A DNA stretch of 64,000 nt from Agarophyton chilense (Eukaryota > Rhodophyta > Florideophyceae > Gracilariales > Gracilariaceae). This document shows, piece by piece, positions 1-8,896 of the stretch. Location: contig JARGXX010000088.1 in NCBI GenBank assembly GCA_030374765.1, positions 2,170,001 through 2,234,000 on the forward strand, read 5' to 3'. Below the pieces are notes generated by a model, which was not told the DNA's origin, did no database searches, and saw nothing but the letters and a program-made list of their open reading frames with translations. How positions within the stretch are numbered: position 1 is the stretch's first letter; each line of letters opens with the position of its first letter. A program made the translations under genes and the position numbers.

Positions 1-191
1 AAACGTTTCTCATCCAGACAAAAATTTTGAAACTGCGCTCTAGTTGACGTTTTGCTTCCGCTTTAATGCGATCTTTCTCTCGCTCTTCCATTGTTTTTTT
101 TAAAGCTCTTTTTCTCGCCTTTTTTATTTTTTTTCATTCTTTTTTTTGGTCAAACGTGTTAGAGCTTCCTTTTTATTGCAACTGACCTTCG
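1..191. other. T-rich flank, no gene seen
   Basis: AT- and T-rich sequence with several homopolymer T runs. No reading frame or repeat could be supported here. Confidence 0.5.
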
Positions 192-710
192 TGAAGGATA
201 ATGCCGTTCAAGAGGGTTTCTTCCCAGGACTTAGAGATTTCGCTCGCTTGAGGACTAGCATGCTCTATGACAAGCTATACCGCTATTGCGTGCCGATGGC
301 CGGTTAGGACCGGAGGTGCACACTAGTGGAACACAAGGACTGCACGGATGCTGATGCTTGAGTGCGAGGCATGCCACACGTGGCCCGGATTCTACCTAAT
401 GGTTAGTATTTTTTAGTGATTTTCAGTATTTATTTAGCTACGCTATCGCTATTTAGTGTCTATTTTTCGGGCGCGCGCCCACTGTCAGGGGCCCCGCCCC
501 GCACTACTTAGGAGGTGGAGCACTGCTACCCAGTAAACTCCCTCTTGGGAGATCCCAAGGAGGGAGTCTTGGTTCTGAACTTTTCGTCTTCGGCTCGTCT
601 TCACCGCATACTGCGTGAGCAACCATTGCACGTTAGTTCATCCACCCCTCTGTCGACTAGAGTGCTACCACCACCGTTTTTTCATATTTAATCGCCGACA
701 CTTGTCGTAG
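192..710 (+). repeat. Partial LTR (family of G2/G4), cut by element G1
   Basis: It begins with TGAAGGATAATG and runs collinear with the first ~520 bp of the 888-bp LTRs at 6065, 25211 and 40784. It stops abruptly at 710, where the reversed element G1 begins with TGTAGGACAA. The rest of this LTR is not found on the far side of G1, which is itself truncated. By eye it shares more variants with the LTR at 25211 than with the one at 6065. An old retroelement remnant. Confidence 0.8.
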
Positions 711-1575
711 TGTAGGACAATGCCCCCAAGGGGGGAAAACCTACGAAGACGTCCGGATCTTCTTCTCACGAGGTAACGGGCGCAGTAGAGCCCTCCCAGG
801 GATCCGCGCGCAATGCCGGGTGTAAGCCGGAGCCGAACCGTCGCGACAGGCGCAGGGAGGCTGAAAGAAGCCGAGAATATCCGCCGAAGCGGTGCTTGCG
901 TATCCTCTGAGGAGGCAAAACCCACGAGAGTGGCGAGCACGACAGGTGTCAGTGCGAGCCGCAAGAGCGGGAATTGCCCAATGAAGGGGAGGAAAAGGGA
1001 AGAAAAATGGGAACGGAGGCAAGAGGGCGAGGTTGACCACGAGTCGCAGGACGGGACTCGGGAATAGCCGGCACTGCCGGGTGTAGCAAACCGTATACAC
1101 GGGCGGAACCACGAAAGTGGGAATAGATACCCAACACACGAAGGCTGCTTGAACGTCCAAGGGGGTTGGGAAGCCGTGCGCCACGGGAAATCCCTCCGTA
1201 AGGAGTTGTATATCCGCGCAGGCGGTTCGACCCAGAGCCAAGATCTGGAAGACCAAGATCACCCTTGTTGGGGAGACTTTACTGGACCGGCGGCCGCGAG
1301 GCCGGCGGCCTAAGTACTGTAGTCACCGTAGAATAGAATAAAAAAATTCTATCCTAAATAGCTAAATTTTCGTCTAACAAAGGGGCCAATCTGGCGGCAA
1401 CGTGTCGCGCGGGCGCTGCGGCCACGTGTATGGCACTCGGTCCCGCCGGTGCATCACCGGCGTTCCGGCCATCGCCGTGAAAACGGATTACTCCTACTCA
1501 TAACGAGGTTGCACGCCGGAGGCTCCGGAAAAAACTTAAGTCCCCAAAAACCTCCCTGGAGGACGTTGCTCTTCA
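711..1575 (-). repeat. G1 3' LTR (865 bp, reversed)
   Basis: On the minus strand the repeat begins TGAAGAGCAACG and ends ATTGTCCTACA. These ends resemble the TGAAGGACAATG and TTGTCCTACA ends of the G2/G4 LTRs. The interior is largely different. It is bounded on one side by the interrupted LTR (cgtag at 706-710 is the only candidate for a target duplication) and on the other by the purine tract. No second LTR is in the window to align it with. Confidence 0.75.
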
Positions 1576-1590
1576 TATCCCCCCCCTTAA
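1576..1590 (-). other. G1 polypurine tract
   Basis: On the minus strand it reads ttaaggggggggata immediately before the 3' LTR. The same G-run followed by ata or gta precedes the 3' LTRs of G2 (25197-25210) and G3 (16137-16146). That fits the plus-strand primer site of LTR elements. Confidence 0.75.
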
Positions 1591-1622
1591 GACAGGGCGA
1601 ACACCTCGAAGAGGAAGTCGGC

Positions 1623-3398
1623 ATGGCAGCTCGTCATGATAAGAGCGCGTCCGACACCGGGTCTCCGGAAACCAACACACCTTCACCAAGGATCCCACGC
1701 AAGCTCTTCGCATCCGATTCCAACCACAGCACACCAACACGCACCATGTCCAACCCCGACCGTCATAACACATCTGCGACTCCCGCCTTTGGCAGTTCCA
1801 CCGGCTTCCGGTCCGCGCCCCACCCTGGGGATGTTACCAACCTCGCGTACGAAGACCGCCGTATTGGCGCCCGCTTTCGCGGACAGGCGGACCCACCGCA
1901 GTGGCCGACCTACGACGCCCTTGTGGGTGCAAATCCGAGAACTCGGCATGGCTCCGCGATGTTGCGGTATGCGCCTTGGTTTCATCCATTGGCTGTCCGC
2001 GACGAGGATTTGATCCACTCTTACACCGATAATTCGGAGATGCTCCCGGGCGACCTGCCCGGCGTGGTGACCATGTCCTGGGATTGGCGTAATCGCATCG
2101 CCATCCCGGTACACCACATACTCCGCCGGCGCGGTGAATCCTCTGCGGAGACTCAGGCCGCGCTTGTGCGGATCGCTTATCTCAGGCACCATCGGGCGCC
2201 TTTCGAGTTCCCGATACCACCAGAGGTCGAATTCGACGTCCACCTTTACCGCACTCGGGGGGAAATCCCGTACTGTGACCGTCTTAACGGATTGGAAACC
2301 CTCGCTTGGAGGGGCACACCGATGGCTCGGCAAGAAGCCCTTTGCTGGGTACGACCGATTCTTCGGGCAGAGTTCCGCTACCAACCGCGGCAGTCGCGCT
2401 CGAACTTCCTTCAGAACTTCATCCGCGATGAGCGGCGTTGGCGGGCCCGGACCGGGTATTTCGTACCGTACCAGAACACGGAGATTGAGCGCATCGCGCC
2501 TGCTCACCGACGTGGTCGGTACGTCAGTCTCCCAGACTGGTGGTCCTCCTTGGAGGCGTGCTGGGGTTGCTTCATTGAGCAGCCCCCAGTCTTCACCTAT
2601 GTAGGGTCGTCGTTCTTGAACGATCCCCAGTCGGGGTGGTGGTCCGTCGTGGTAAGCGAATGGGCCGTCCGCACTGCGGCTTTTATCCTCGCTGAGGCGT
2701 ACGACCAATACCGATTGTGGTACGTGCCACCGCGTGTGCGGGCTGCGATCCGCCGTTTGGACATGCGCATCCCCCTCGGGGGCGAGGCGAACAAAGAAGA
2801 GGTGCTGGGCCTCCTCGACCTTGTGGAGGGGGTCCAGTGGGATGAGGTCCCGCTGGAGAACTCCCAACGCATTCAACCGCGTCGCGGGTCTGGCCCCGGA
2901 TTTGGGAGGAATACCGCGCTAGCGAGGGATTTCATCTACTTCGACCCCTGGGAGTACCACGAGATCAGCCGCGAGGAAGCGGAAGCCAACCGGCATGCGC
3001 CGCGTGAAGTCCCGGCCGACCACCTGCGAGGGTATGTCGACTCGAGCGACTATTACCGCGGCTATGCGGATGGTGACCCGATGGTCGACAACGAACCGGA
3101 GGATCCGGGTTACGCTCCGACGGAGGATGACGAGTCCGGCGAGGCCGGTGAGGAGTCCGTTGAATACGGTGGTGCGGCTCCATCCGGGGCTGCTGATGCC
3201 GTGCGAACGGATTCCTATCCGACTCCATCGGTGACGGGCCCGCCCGCAACTGCCGCTGGCGCGGAGCGGGGCGAGGTCATCGCGCGCTTCCTTCGGGAGG
3301 TGGGGCTTCGCCCTTCCGAGATCTCGGGTGATGTGGCCGCCATGCGGGATGCCTTAGCCAACCGCCTGGGCGGGGGTCCACCTCGTGCGGAGGAATGA
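1623..3398 (+). CDS. Opposite-strand accessory ORF of element G1 (591 aa, unknown function)
   Basis: A long open frame on the strand opposite to the pol gene of G1, between the pol stop and the 3' LTR. The chosen ATG at 1623 is 48 bp outside the LTR. It matches the start of the homologous ORF in G2 (Met-Ala then a basic, Ser-rich leader). The first ~125 residues are low-complexity. The middle is rich in Trp, Tyr and Arg, with conserved blocks such as YD-LVG-NPR, APWFHP, SWDWR, CDRL, RQEA-CWVRP, FVPYQNTEI and QYRLWY. The C-terminus is acidic and ends in a small helical block (GD-MRDAL--RL). I see no signal peptide, membrane span, zinc knuckle or protease, polymerase or integrase motif. I recognise no family. 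It looks whole in this copy. Extra and antisense ORFs before the 3' LTR are known in plant Tat/Ogre-type gypsy elements, but I see no resemblance to them. Confidence 0.75.
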   Translation: MAARHDKSASDTGSPETNTPSPRIPRKLFASDSNHSTPTRTMSNPDRHNTSATPAFGSSTGFRSAPHPGDVTNLAYEDRRIGARFRGQADPPQWPTYDALVGANPRTRHGSAMLRYAPWFHPLAVRDEDLIHSYTDNSEMLPGDLPGVVTMSWDWRNRIAIPVHHILRRRGESSAETQAALVRIAYLRHHRAPFEFPIPPEVEFDVHLYRTRGEIPYCDRLNGLETLAWRGTPMARQEALCWVRPILRAEFRYQPRQSRSNFLQNFIRDERRWRARTGYFVPYQNTEIERIAPAHRRGRYVSLPDWWSSLEACWGCFIEQPPVFTYVGSSFLNDPQSGWWSVVVSEWAVRTAAFILAEAYDQYRLWYVPPRVRAAIRRLDMRIPLGGEANKEEVLGLLDLVEGVQWDEVPLENSQRIQPRRGSGPGFGRNTALARDFIYFDPWEYHEISREEAEANRHAPREVPADHLRGYVDSSDYYRGYADGDPMVDNEPEDPGYAPTEDDESGEAGEESVEYGGAAPSGAADAVRTDSYPTPSVTGPPATAAGAERGEVIARFLREVGLRPSEISGDVAAMRDALANRLGGGPPRAEE

Positions 3399-3731
3399 CC
3401 GGGGCTTCCGGTAGAATGTAGGGCGGCGCCATAAGGGCGCCCTTGCCAGTAGTGAGAAACAAAAAGAAGAGGGTCGCCTTTCCGACGCCCTTTCCAAAGT
3501 CCGCTTCTTTCTTTCCGGGGTACCGGCCTTCTACCGGGGTTCCGGCGTTGCAGGGAACCAGCCTAGCTGGGAGTTCCGTGTTTAACGGTGGGCGCTTCGC
3601 GCGCGGACCAGGTAACTAGCACGACCACCAACGACGTTGGGATAGCGTGAGCGGTTGCTTCCTTCCCCGCGTTGGGGCATGGACGGAGATGGCGCGTGGC
3701 GCCGTCAGCCATTCCATTCCGATTTCACGGT
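3399..3731. other. G1 spacer between the two convergent reading frames
   Basis: GC-rich, 333 bp, no reading frame supported. The pol frame and the opposite-strand ORF end tail to tail here, so terminators for both transcripts should lie in it. No clear signal was picked out by eye. Confidence 0.4.
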
Positions 3732-5210
3732 TTATCCCTCTTGGGCGTTTACCAGCGTGGCTGGGAGTGCGGTCCCCGCAAGGCGGTGGTATCGCATTAC
3801 CGCGGAGCGCGGGAGGTGCTCGATGGGCTCCGGGGTGTCCCACTCCGGCCCGTATCCGTACCAGCGGGTCCGGTACTGGAGCACCCCGTGCTCATCGTAG
3901 CTATGTCCGACGATTCGGTCGAGGACGTACTCCTGCACGTAAACTTGCCGGCCTTGCCGGGTGGTGGTGACCCGAGCCTCAGCGCCGCGTGGTGCTGGGC
4001 TCGTCGTCGCCTGTTCCGGGTCACCCGGTTTGTCATTCCGCTCTGCGGTTGTTGCCGGGTTGCCGGAGCTGCCGTACCGCTTCGCGGAAGTTGCTGGCGC
4101 GGCCGGGTTGTGTTTCCGCTGGGCGGTAGGGGCTTCCCCGAAGTCCGCTCTTACCGCGAGTTTGCGGGGGTCCTTCCGTCTTGGTGACGGTTCGCCGGAG
4201 GCCTCCGCTTGATTTGCGGCATGCGTCGTTCCCATTGGTGGGCAGTTTCCGCCGTGCGGTGCGCCGTGGGCGGTGAGTGGTTCACCGTCCCGGCGATCCG
4301 CCTCCGCGGGGTGGCTGTCAGCCAATGATCGGGATGCCGGGTGCCCATTGGTCCGATCTCCCGCCCGGGTCACGTGACCTTGAGGACGGGTGGTCGGACC
4401 GTCGAGGACGGTTGGCTCCGATGGTTCGGCAAGGGAGGCGGTTTTCGACTTGTCGTCGCGCCCCTTTTCCCCCATGGGGTTCGTACCGTTCTCAACAGAA
4501 TGGCTCGCTAGACCTGCTTGCGCAGCGCCCGCCGGAGTACCGGTATCGACCGAAACGTTCGGTGTGCGACCGCGAATGTGCGGGGAGCCCTCAGTTGCTT
4601 CCACGCGATGCGGAGCGTCCGTAGGGTTTCGCTTCCCGGCTTCGGGTCTTCGAGCGCCTTGGTCCCCCTTGCCGGGTTGCGTGGCGGTCGGGTTGACCGT
4701 CGCGTCCCGCGGGAGCGGATTGGTGTCCGGCGACGATGCCAGTTGCCCGCTCGGGGGCCTTGCCCGGGGTGTCCGGTTAAACTTCCGTTGCGACGGCGAT
4801 GCTTCCGCGATTGAGCGGGTCCCCTTCCCCTCCTTAGACGGAGCGACGGGTGATGGTGGGCTAACCTTATGGCGGGTATAAATACCGCTGCGCGGCGCGC
4901 GTAAGGGTAGCTGGCCGCGAGGGCCAGGTGTTTCCGGCATTGCCGGTGGTTCCGATAAAGTCGGTATATCGGAGAGACCCCGTGAGGGGTGCGGTACCAC
5001 GGCGGGGCGTGTTGCCACCGTTGTACCCGTGGTATCTGAGGCCGTTTCGACGGGGGTTGATGCGTTTTCCGCCTGCGGCGGTGGGGCGGCTACGATGCGG
5101 TCTTGTGAAAGACGTTCGTGGTCGCCGTTCTTGTCCACCAAAACGGTGCCGGGTAGGGAGGACACGACCCGGAACGGACCTTCAGCGACAGGCGAGAGCT
5201 TGTGACGCAA
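3732..5210 (-). CDS. G1 pol C-terminal part with chromodomain (fossil, 5'-truncated)
   Basis: The open frame begins at the element's break. Its first residues (RHKLSPVAEGPFRVV) match the segment that follows the integrase core in G2 and G3. A Pro/Thr/Arg/Gly-rich stretch of roughly 300 residues without recognisable fold follows. It ends in a chromodomain at about 3780-3960, visible as an aromatic-rich block with RWYGYGPEWDTPEP followed by IEHLP. Chromodomains at this position define chromoviruses, whose integrase tail targets chromatin. Gag, protease, reverse transcriptase, RNase H and the integrase core are absent from this copy. Confidence 0.8.
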   Translation of the reverse strand: MRHKLSPVAEGPFRVVSSLPGTVLVDKNGDHERLSQDRIVAAPPPQAENASTPVETASDTTGTTVATRPAVVPHPSRGLSDIPTLSEPPAMPETPGPRGQLPLRAPRSGIYTRHKVSPPSPVAPSKEGKGTRSIAEASPSQRKFNRTPRARPPSGQLASSPDTNPLPRDATVNPTATQPGKGDQGARRPEAGKRNPTDAPHRVEATEGSPHIRGRTPNVSVDTGTPAGAAQAGLASHSVENGTNPMGEKGRDDKSKTASLAEPSEPTVLDGPTTRPQGHVTRAGDRTNGHPASRSLADSHPAEADRRDGEPLTAHGAPHGGNCPPMGTTHAANQAEASGEPSPRRKDPRKLAVRADFGEAPTAQRKHNPAAPATSAKRYGSSGNPATTAERNDKPGDPEQATTSPAPRGAEARVTTTRQGRQVYVQEYVLDRIVGHSYDEHGVLQYRTRWYGYGPEWDTPEPIEHLPRSAVMRYHRLAGTALPATLVNAQEG

Positions 5211-6064
5211 CAAGGTCTATTCATCGCTTGAACACCTTCGAGTACAAGAAGAAAAAATCGGCACCCCTGATAACCGAACATAATTGAATGGCGTGTCTCG
5301 AATTGTCCATGCGATACACTCGATTTTATCCTCACAAATGAAATATAGTTGTATGGTCCGACGAGAAAATATTAACGGTGGCGGCCCAGATGGGTGAACT
5401 TGTTACTGGCATGATTTACGTCATCATGAACAAGTTTTTTCTAAGAAGAAGACTGGAGGATTTTCAGTAATACTTTGGGCATGTTTTTCTTGTTATGGAA
5501 AAAGACCTTTGGTTTTTATTGATGGTAATGTTAATTTTGAGCGATATGTAGAGATGCTGAAGTCCAAATCTCTACCTTGGGTGGACGAATACCATGAAGA
5601 GGAGCTTATATTTCAGCGAGACAGTGCCCCCGCACATGTACCTAGGTACTCTACAGCTTGGTTTCATGAAGGAAATATTGAGCTCTTGGAATGGCCTGCA
5701 CACTCACCGGATCTTAACCCTATCGGGAACCTTTGGAGTATATTGGCTTACACAGTGTATGCTGATTGTCGCCAGTTTGGTTCAAAAGAAGAGCTAAAAC
5801 AGGCACTACGTGATGAGTGGTCGAAAATAGACGCAAACGTGCTCACTTTGCTTTCCAGAAGCATGCCACGTCGTTGCATTGCTGCAATGGGAAGAAAACA
5901 AAGCATTAATACTACTTTGCTGTTGTGTTGTGCAATAAATAAAAAATCGTTCTTTTACTTTTGACGCGGGAATTCTATGTTATTCTGTAGCTGCCGTTCC
6001 TTAGGTGCGTGTTTTATTAAAAAAGAGTTCATGAAACTCATTTCAACTTTGTTGCTAACATTTT
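5210..6064 (+). mobile_element. Tc1/mariner copy 1, 5'-truncated
   Basis: Nearly collinear with the fuller copy at 39631-40783. It starts inside the transposase at ACAAGGTCTATT, joined directly to G1. The DDE region is visible: WSDEN for the first Asp, QRDSAPAH for the second, and WPAHSPDLNP followed by IGNLW. Tc1 elements normally have Glu in NPIEN; here it is Gly, as in the other copy, so both are catalytically dead. Frame breaks are present. The 3' non-coding end runs straight into the LTR at 6065. Confidence 0.85.
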
Positions 6065-6952
6065 CGAAGGACAATGCCCTTCAAGGGGGTTTCTTCCCAG
6101 GACTTAGAGATTCCGCTCGCTTGAGGACTAGCTTGGTCTATGACAAGCTATACCGCTATTGCGTGCTGACGGCCGGTTAGGACCGGAAGTGCACATGGGT
6201 GGAACACGTGGACTGCACGGATGCCGACGCTCCAGTGCGAGGCGTGCCACACGTGGCCCAGATTCTACCTAATGGTTAGTATTATTTAGTAATTTTTAGT
6301 ATTTATTTAGCTACGTTATCGCTATTTAGTGTCTATTTTTCGGGCGCGCGCCCACTGTCAGGGGCCACGCGCCACACTACTTAGGAGGTTGAGCACTGCT
6401 CCCCAGTAAGCACCCTCTTGGGAGATCCCAAAGAGGGAGTCTTGGCTCTGAACTTTTCGCCTTCGGCGCGTCTTCACCGTATACTGCGTGAGCGTTCGTT
6501 GCACGTTGGTTCATCCACCCCTCTGTCGACCAGAGTGCTACCACCACCGTGGGTTAATATCTATTCACCGACACTTGTCGTAGTCTCGCCCCTGTATAGG
6601 GTTTCGCCCCCGTTTTCCTCTTTTTCTCCTTTTTGGCTCTCGTGAGTGGCCGCCTCACTCACCCCGCTCGTCCACCTCATACGAGTGTTTCCTCGCTCTT
6701 TTTCTGACAATCGCTGTGGCACCACTCCGCCTAGGATTGGTCACACCCCGGACTGTGCCGTGTTCACCAAAAAACTCTAGGTATATCCCGCAGGATTGGC
6801 CTCGGTCTTACACCAGACTCCGTCGTGCCTTTCCAGAGTGGCTCTGTCTCTGTGCTCCGCTGGGACGCGTCTCCTCCGCCTGAGGCGTGTCTATCAAGAG
6901 AGGAAGATTTCGAACATCTTCGTGGTGTCTCCGCTCCAAGCGTTGTCCTACA
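6065..6952 (+). repeat. G2 5' LTR (888 bp)
   Basis: Runs from CGAAGGACAATG to TTGTCCTACA; in the sister copies the first base is T, giving the usual TG...CA ends with an imperfect inverted terminal repeat. By eye it is ~96% identical to the LTR at 40784 and only ~92-93% to its partner at 25211. Confidence 0.9.
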
Positions 6953-6955
6953 AAC

Positions 6956-6973
6956 TGGTCTCCCGACTTAGAA
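6956..6973 (+). other. G2 primer binding site
   Basis: TGGTCTCCCGACTTAGAA begins 3 bp after the LTR. The identical 18-mer follows the LTRs of G3 (8570) and G4 (41675), which supports a common tRNA primer ending ...GGGAGACCA. I could not name the tRNA. Confidence 0.75.
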
Positions 6974-7117
6974 GTTTGAGTCGGGCACAGTCAGTCACGA
7001 TTAATCGGAAAGAGGACTCACAAATTAAGTTTGATATCAGTTTCTCTCTTTGAGGAAGTTTCTTGGCGTCACTAGCCGATCGGGTTGGGATACTCACGTG
7101 TAACGGATTCTGATCTC

Positions 7118-7902
7118 ATGTCGTCCAAAGACCGTCCGAGGACGCGGAGTCAAACCGGTGCATCGGAACCATGGCAACCATCCCGTATCCCAGTCCGTTC
7201 ACGGTCTCATACCGGTGGATCGAATGGCGTGCCAAGTGGAAGGACCTCGAGACCTCTTGGCTCTGATTTGACATCCCCAGCAAGTGGAGCAGGACTGGCG
7301 TCTGCCGCCACCCAGATGCTCTCCCCTGGTAGGGATGTCACTCTCCATCCCAGCTTTGCAGCTGTAAAAGAGCAACTCCGCTCTTTGCGGGAAGCTCAAG
7401 TCATCCTTGCAGGAGTTCGATTCCCTTCGCAAGAACGTGGATGACACTGCTACGCAGGATTTTTCTGAGGACCTCCGTGTCCTCCGTGAGGATGTGAACT
7501 CGATTCTAGAGTCTCTTGGTGGACCGTCGGTCTCTGTGAAGGACGTCGCGGACAAGTTCTCGCGCGTCCGGAGCCGTCTCGAGACGTTGGAACAAACCCT
7601 AATGTCGGGGGACGATCCGGCCGAGCCGGTTGCAGTATCCCACAAGGAAAGAAAGGAAGAGAACCGCCAGAATCGAAAGAAGCGAAGGAAGACGGATCCC
7701 GAACCGTGAGACTCCTCATCTTCGGAGTCCGACTCTTCCGACTCATCGGTGGTAGTAGCTCGCCGTGAGCGTTCCTCACGCTCTAAGCGGTCAACAGCCA
7801 CCCATGGTGTGATCCGCGCCCGCACGAAGGGAAGGAAGCACACAGGTTTTAAGAAGCTGAAATCGACCAATTCGCTCTTTAAGAAGCCCTTATCATACCG
7901 GT
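7118..7902 (+). CDS. G2 gag N-terminal region (fossil)
   Basis: The ATG at 7118 opens a Ser/Thr/Pro/Arg-rich leader (MSSKDRPRTRSQTG). A predicted helical, charged segment and a Lys/Arg-rich stretch follow. It matches the G4 region at 41837-42600. The frame is broken a few times and is then interrupted by element G3. This is the N-terminal part of a gypsy Gag polyprotein, before the conserved retrotransposon-gag core found beyond the insertion. Confidence 0.65.
7898..7902 (+). repeat. Target-site duplication of G3, left
   Basis: ccggt directly before the G3 LTR, repeated at 16812-16816. The empty site is seen in G4, where a single accggtactaccg occurs near 42618. Confidence 0.9.
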
Positions 7903-8567
7903 TGTAGTATTCTACTACTTCGGCGTTCCGATGGTTTCTTTGTCGCAAAGTCGCGTTTGGAACTCATTACTGAGTGGCCTGGTCAGTGCTAGGATAAGCA
8001 GTGACACACCGCGTAGGATGCCAGGAGGCAGGGTACATTGTTGGAACACGTGGCATCACGAGTAGAGTGGCTTGCAACGGCGCATGTAGTGGCGATCCAC
8101 GTGGCTGGTTTTACTACCCTTTGTAGATGTAAGTCCATTAGGGACCATACCCATACAGTGGTTTGGCTAAGTGGCTGACCACTGGGTATTATTTATATAT
8201 TTATTTGGGCACTCACCCTGGCACACAGTATATAGTGTACCAGAGGTGAGCGCCGACTCCAAGTAAAGGAGACAACATGGGCATCATGACTATTCTGTTC
8301 CTCGCTTAGGATTCCTTAACCGGAGATCCGGACGAGCTATAATAGATAGTCAGCCCCCAACTACTTCACGAGCCGTCTCGTACCTACGTTCCATCAACGT
8401 TTTACAGTTGCACTGTTCACCCTCGCTGGCGAGTAGTGGCCTTACACCCCACTTCCAGCTCGCTGGTGTTGTAGCTCTACCACCCCTTTTCCTTCGCCGC
8501 AAGCGACCCATCGGCAGTCCGAACGCTGTCGCAGGTGTCTGCACTCTCCGATAGAGCGGATACTACA
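7903..8567 (+). repeat. G3 5' LTR (665 bp)
   Basis: Begins TGTAGTATTCTAC and ends GCGGATACTACA with an 8-bp inverted terminal repeat (TGTAGTAT/ATACTACA). Its partner is at 16147-16811. Confidence 0.93.
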
Positions 8568-8569
8568 AG

Positions 8570-8587
8570 TGGTCTCCCGACTTAGAA
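8570..8587 (+). other. G3 primer binding site
   Basis: TGGTCTCCCGACTTAGAA two bases after the LTR, identical to the G2 and G4 primer sites although the LTRs are unrelated in sequence. Confidence 0.75.
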
Positions 8588-8896
8588 CCACTGTGGTCAG
8601 CTGCACTGAACAATTCGTTCCTGGAACGTGGAATCGATATCGATACTTGGAAGAAGTGGAATCACTACAGTTATTGTTTACCGAACCACCTCAGGCAATT
8701 GCGGAATTCATCGTGGTTGAACGCGTGGTCGAGAAGTCGAAGACACCACTTGGTTCGCACCTGGACTCAGGTTTGGTCTATGATGCCGAAGACCCGAAGC
8801 CAGTCGAGTACTGGTCGCCCCGGTCCTGCGGGACCACCCCTGAAACCGAGGCTCGCCTCATCTGTTAAAGCCGGAGAGCGGCTGTATCGTCAAGCG

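Larger units (their letters stand above)
711..5210 (-). mobile_element. G1: 5'-truncated Ty3/gypsy chromodomain element, reversed
   Basis: Read on the minus strand this fossil holds the end of pol with a chromodomain (3732-5210), an opposite-strand ORF (1623-3398), a purine-rich tract and a 3' LTR (711-1575). Its 5' half is missing: at about 5210 it meets a Tc1/mariner copy inside the sequence just after the integrase core. Family: Ty3/gypsy, chromovirus-like. It is a clearly different subfamily from G2, since the shared opposite-strand proteins are only about half identical by eye. It is broken by loss of the 5' half; the parts that remain look fairly open. Confidence 0.8.

Noticed and set aside
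1683-2876. 397-codon open frame on the minus strand
   Set aside because: It lies entirely inside the opposite-strand ORF of G1 in GC-rich DNA, and the homologous G2 ORF has no matching antisense frame. The plus-strand frame is the conserved one.
1623-3398. Envelope-like gene as an explanation for the opposite-strand ORF
   Set aside because: No signal peptide, membrane anchor or Cys-rich ectodomain is visible, and its orientation is opposite to pol.
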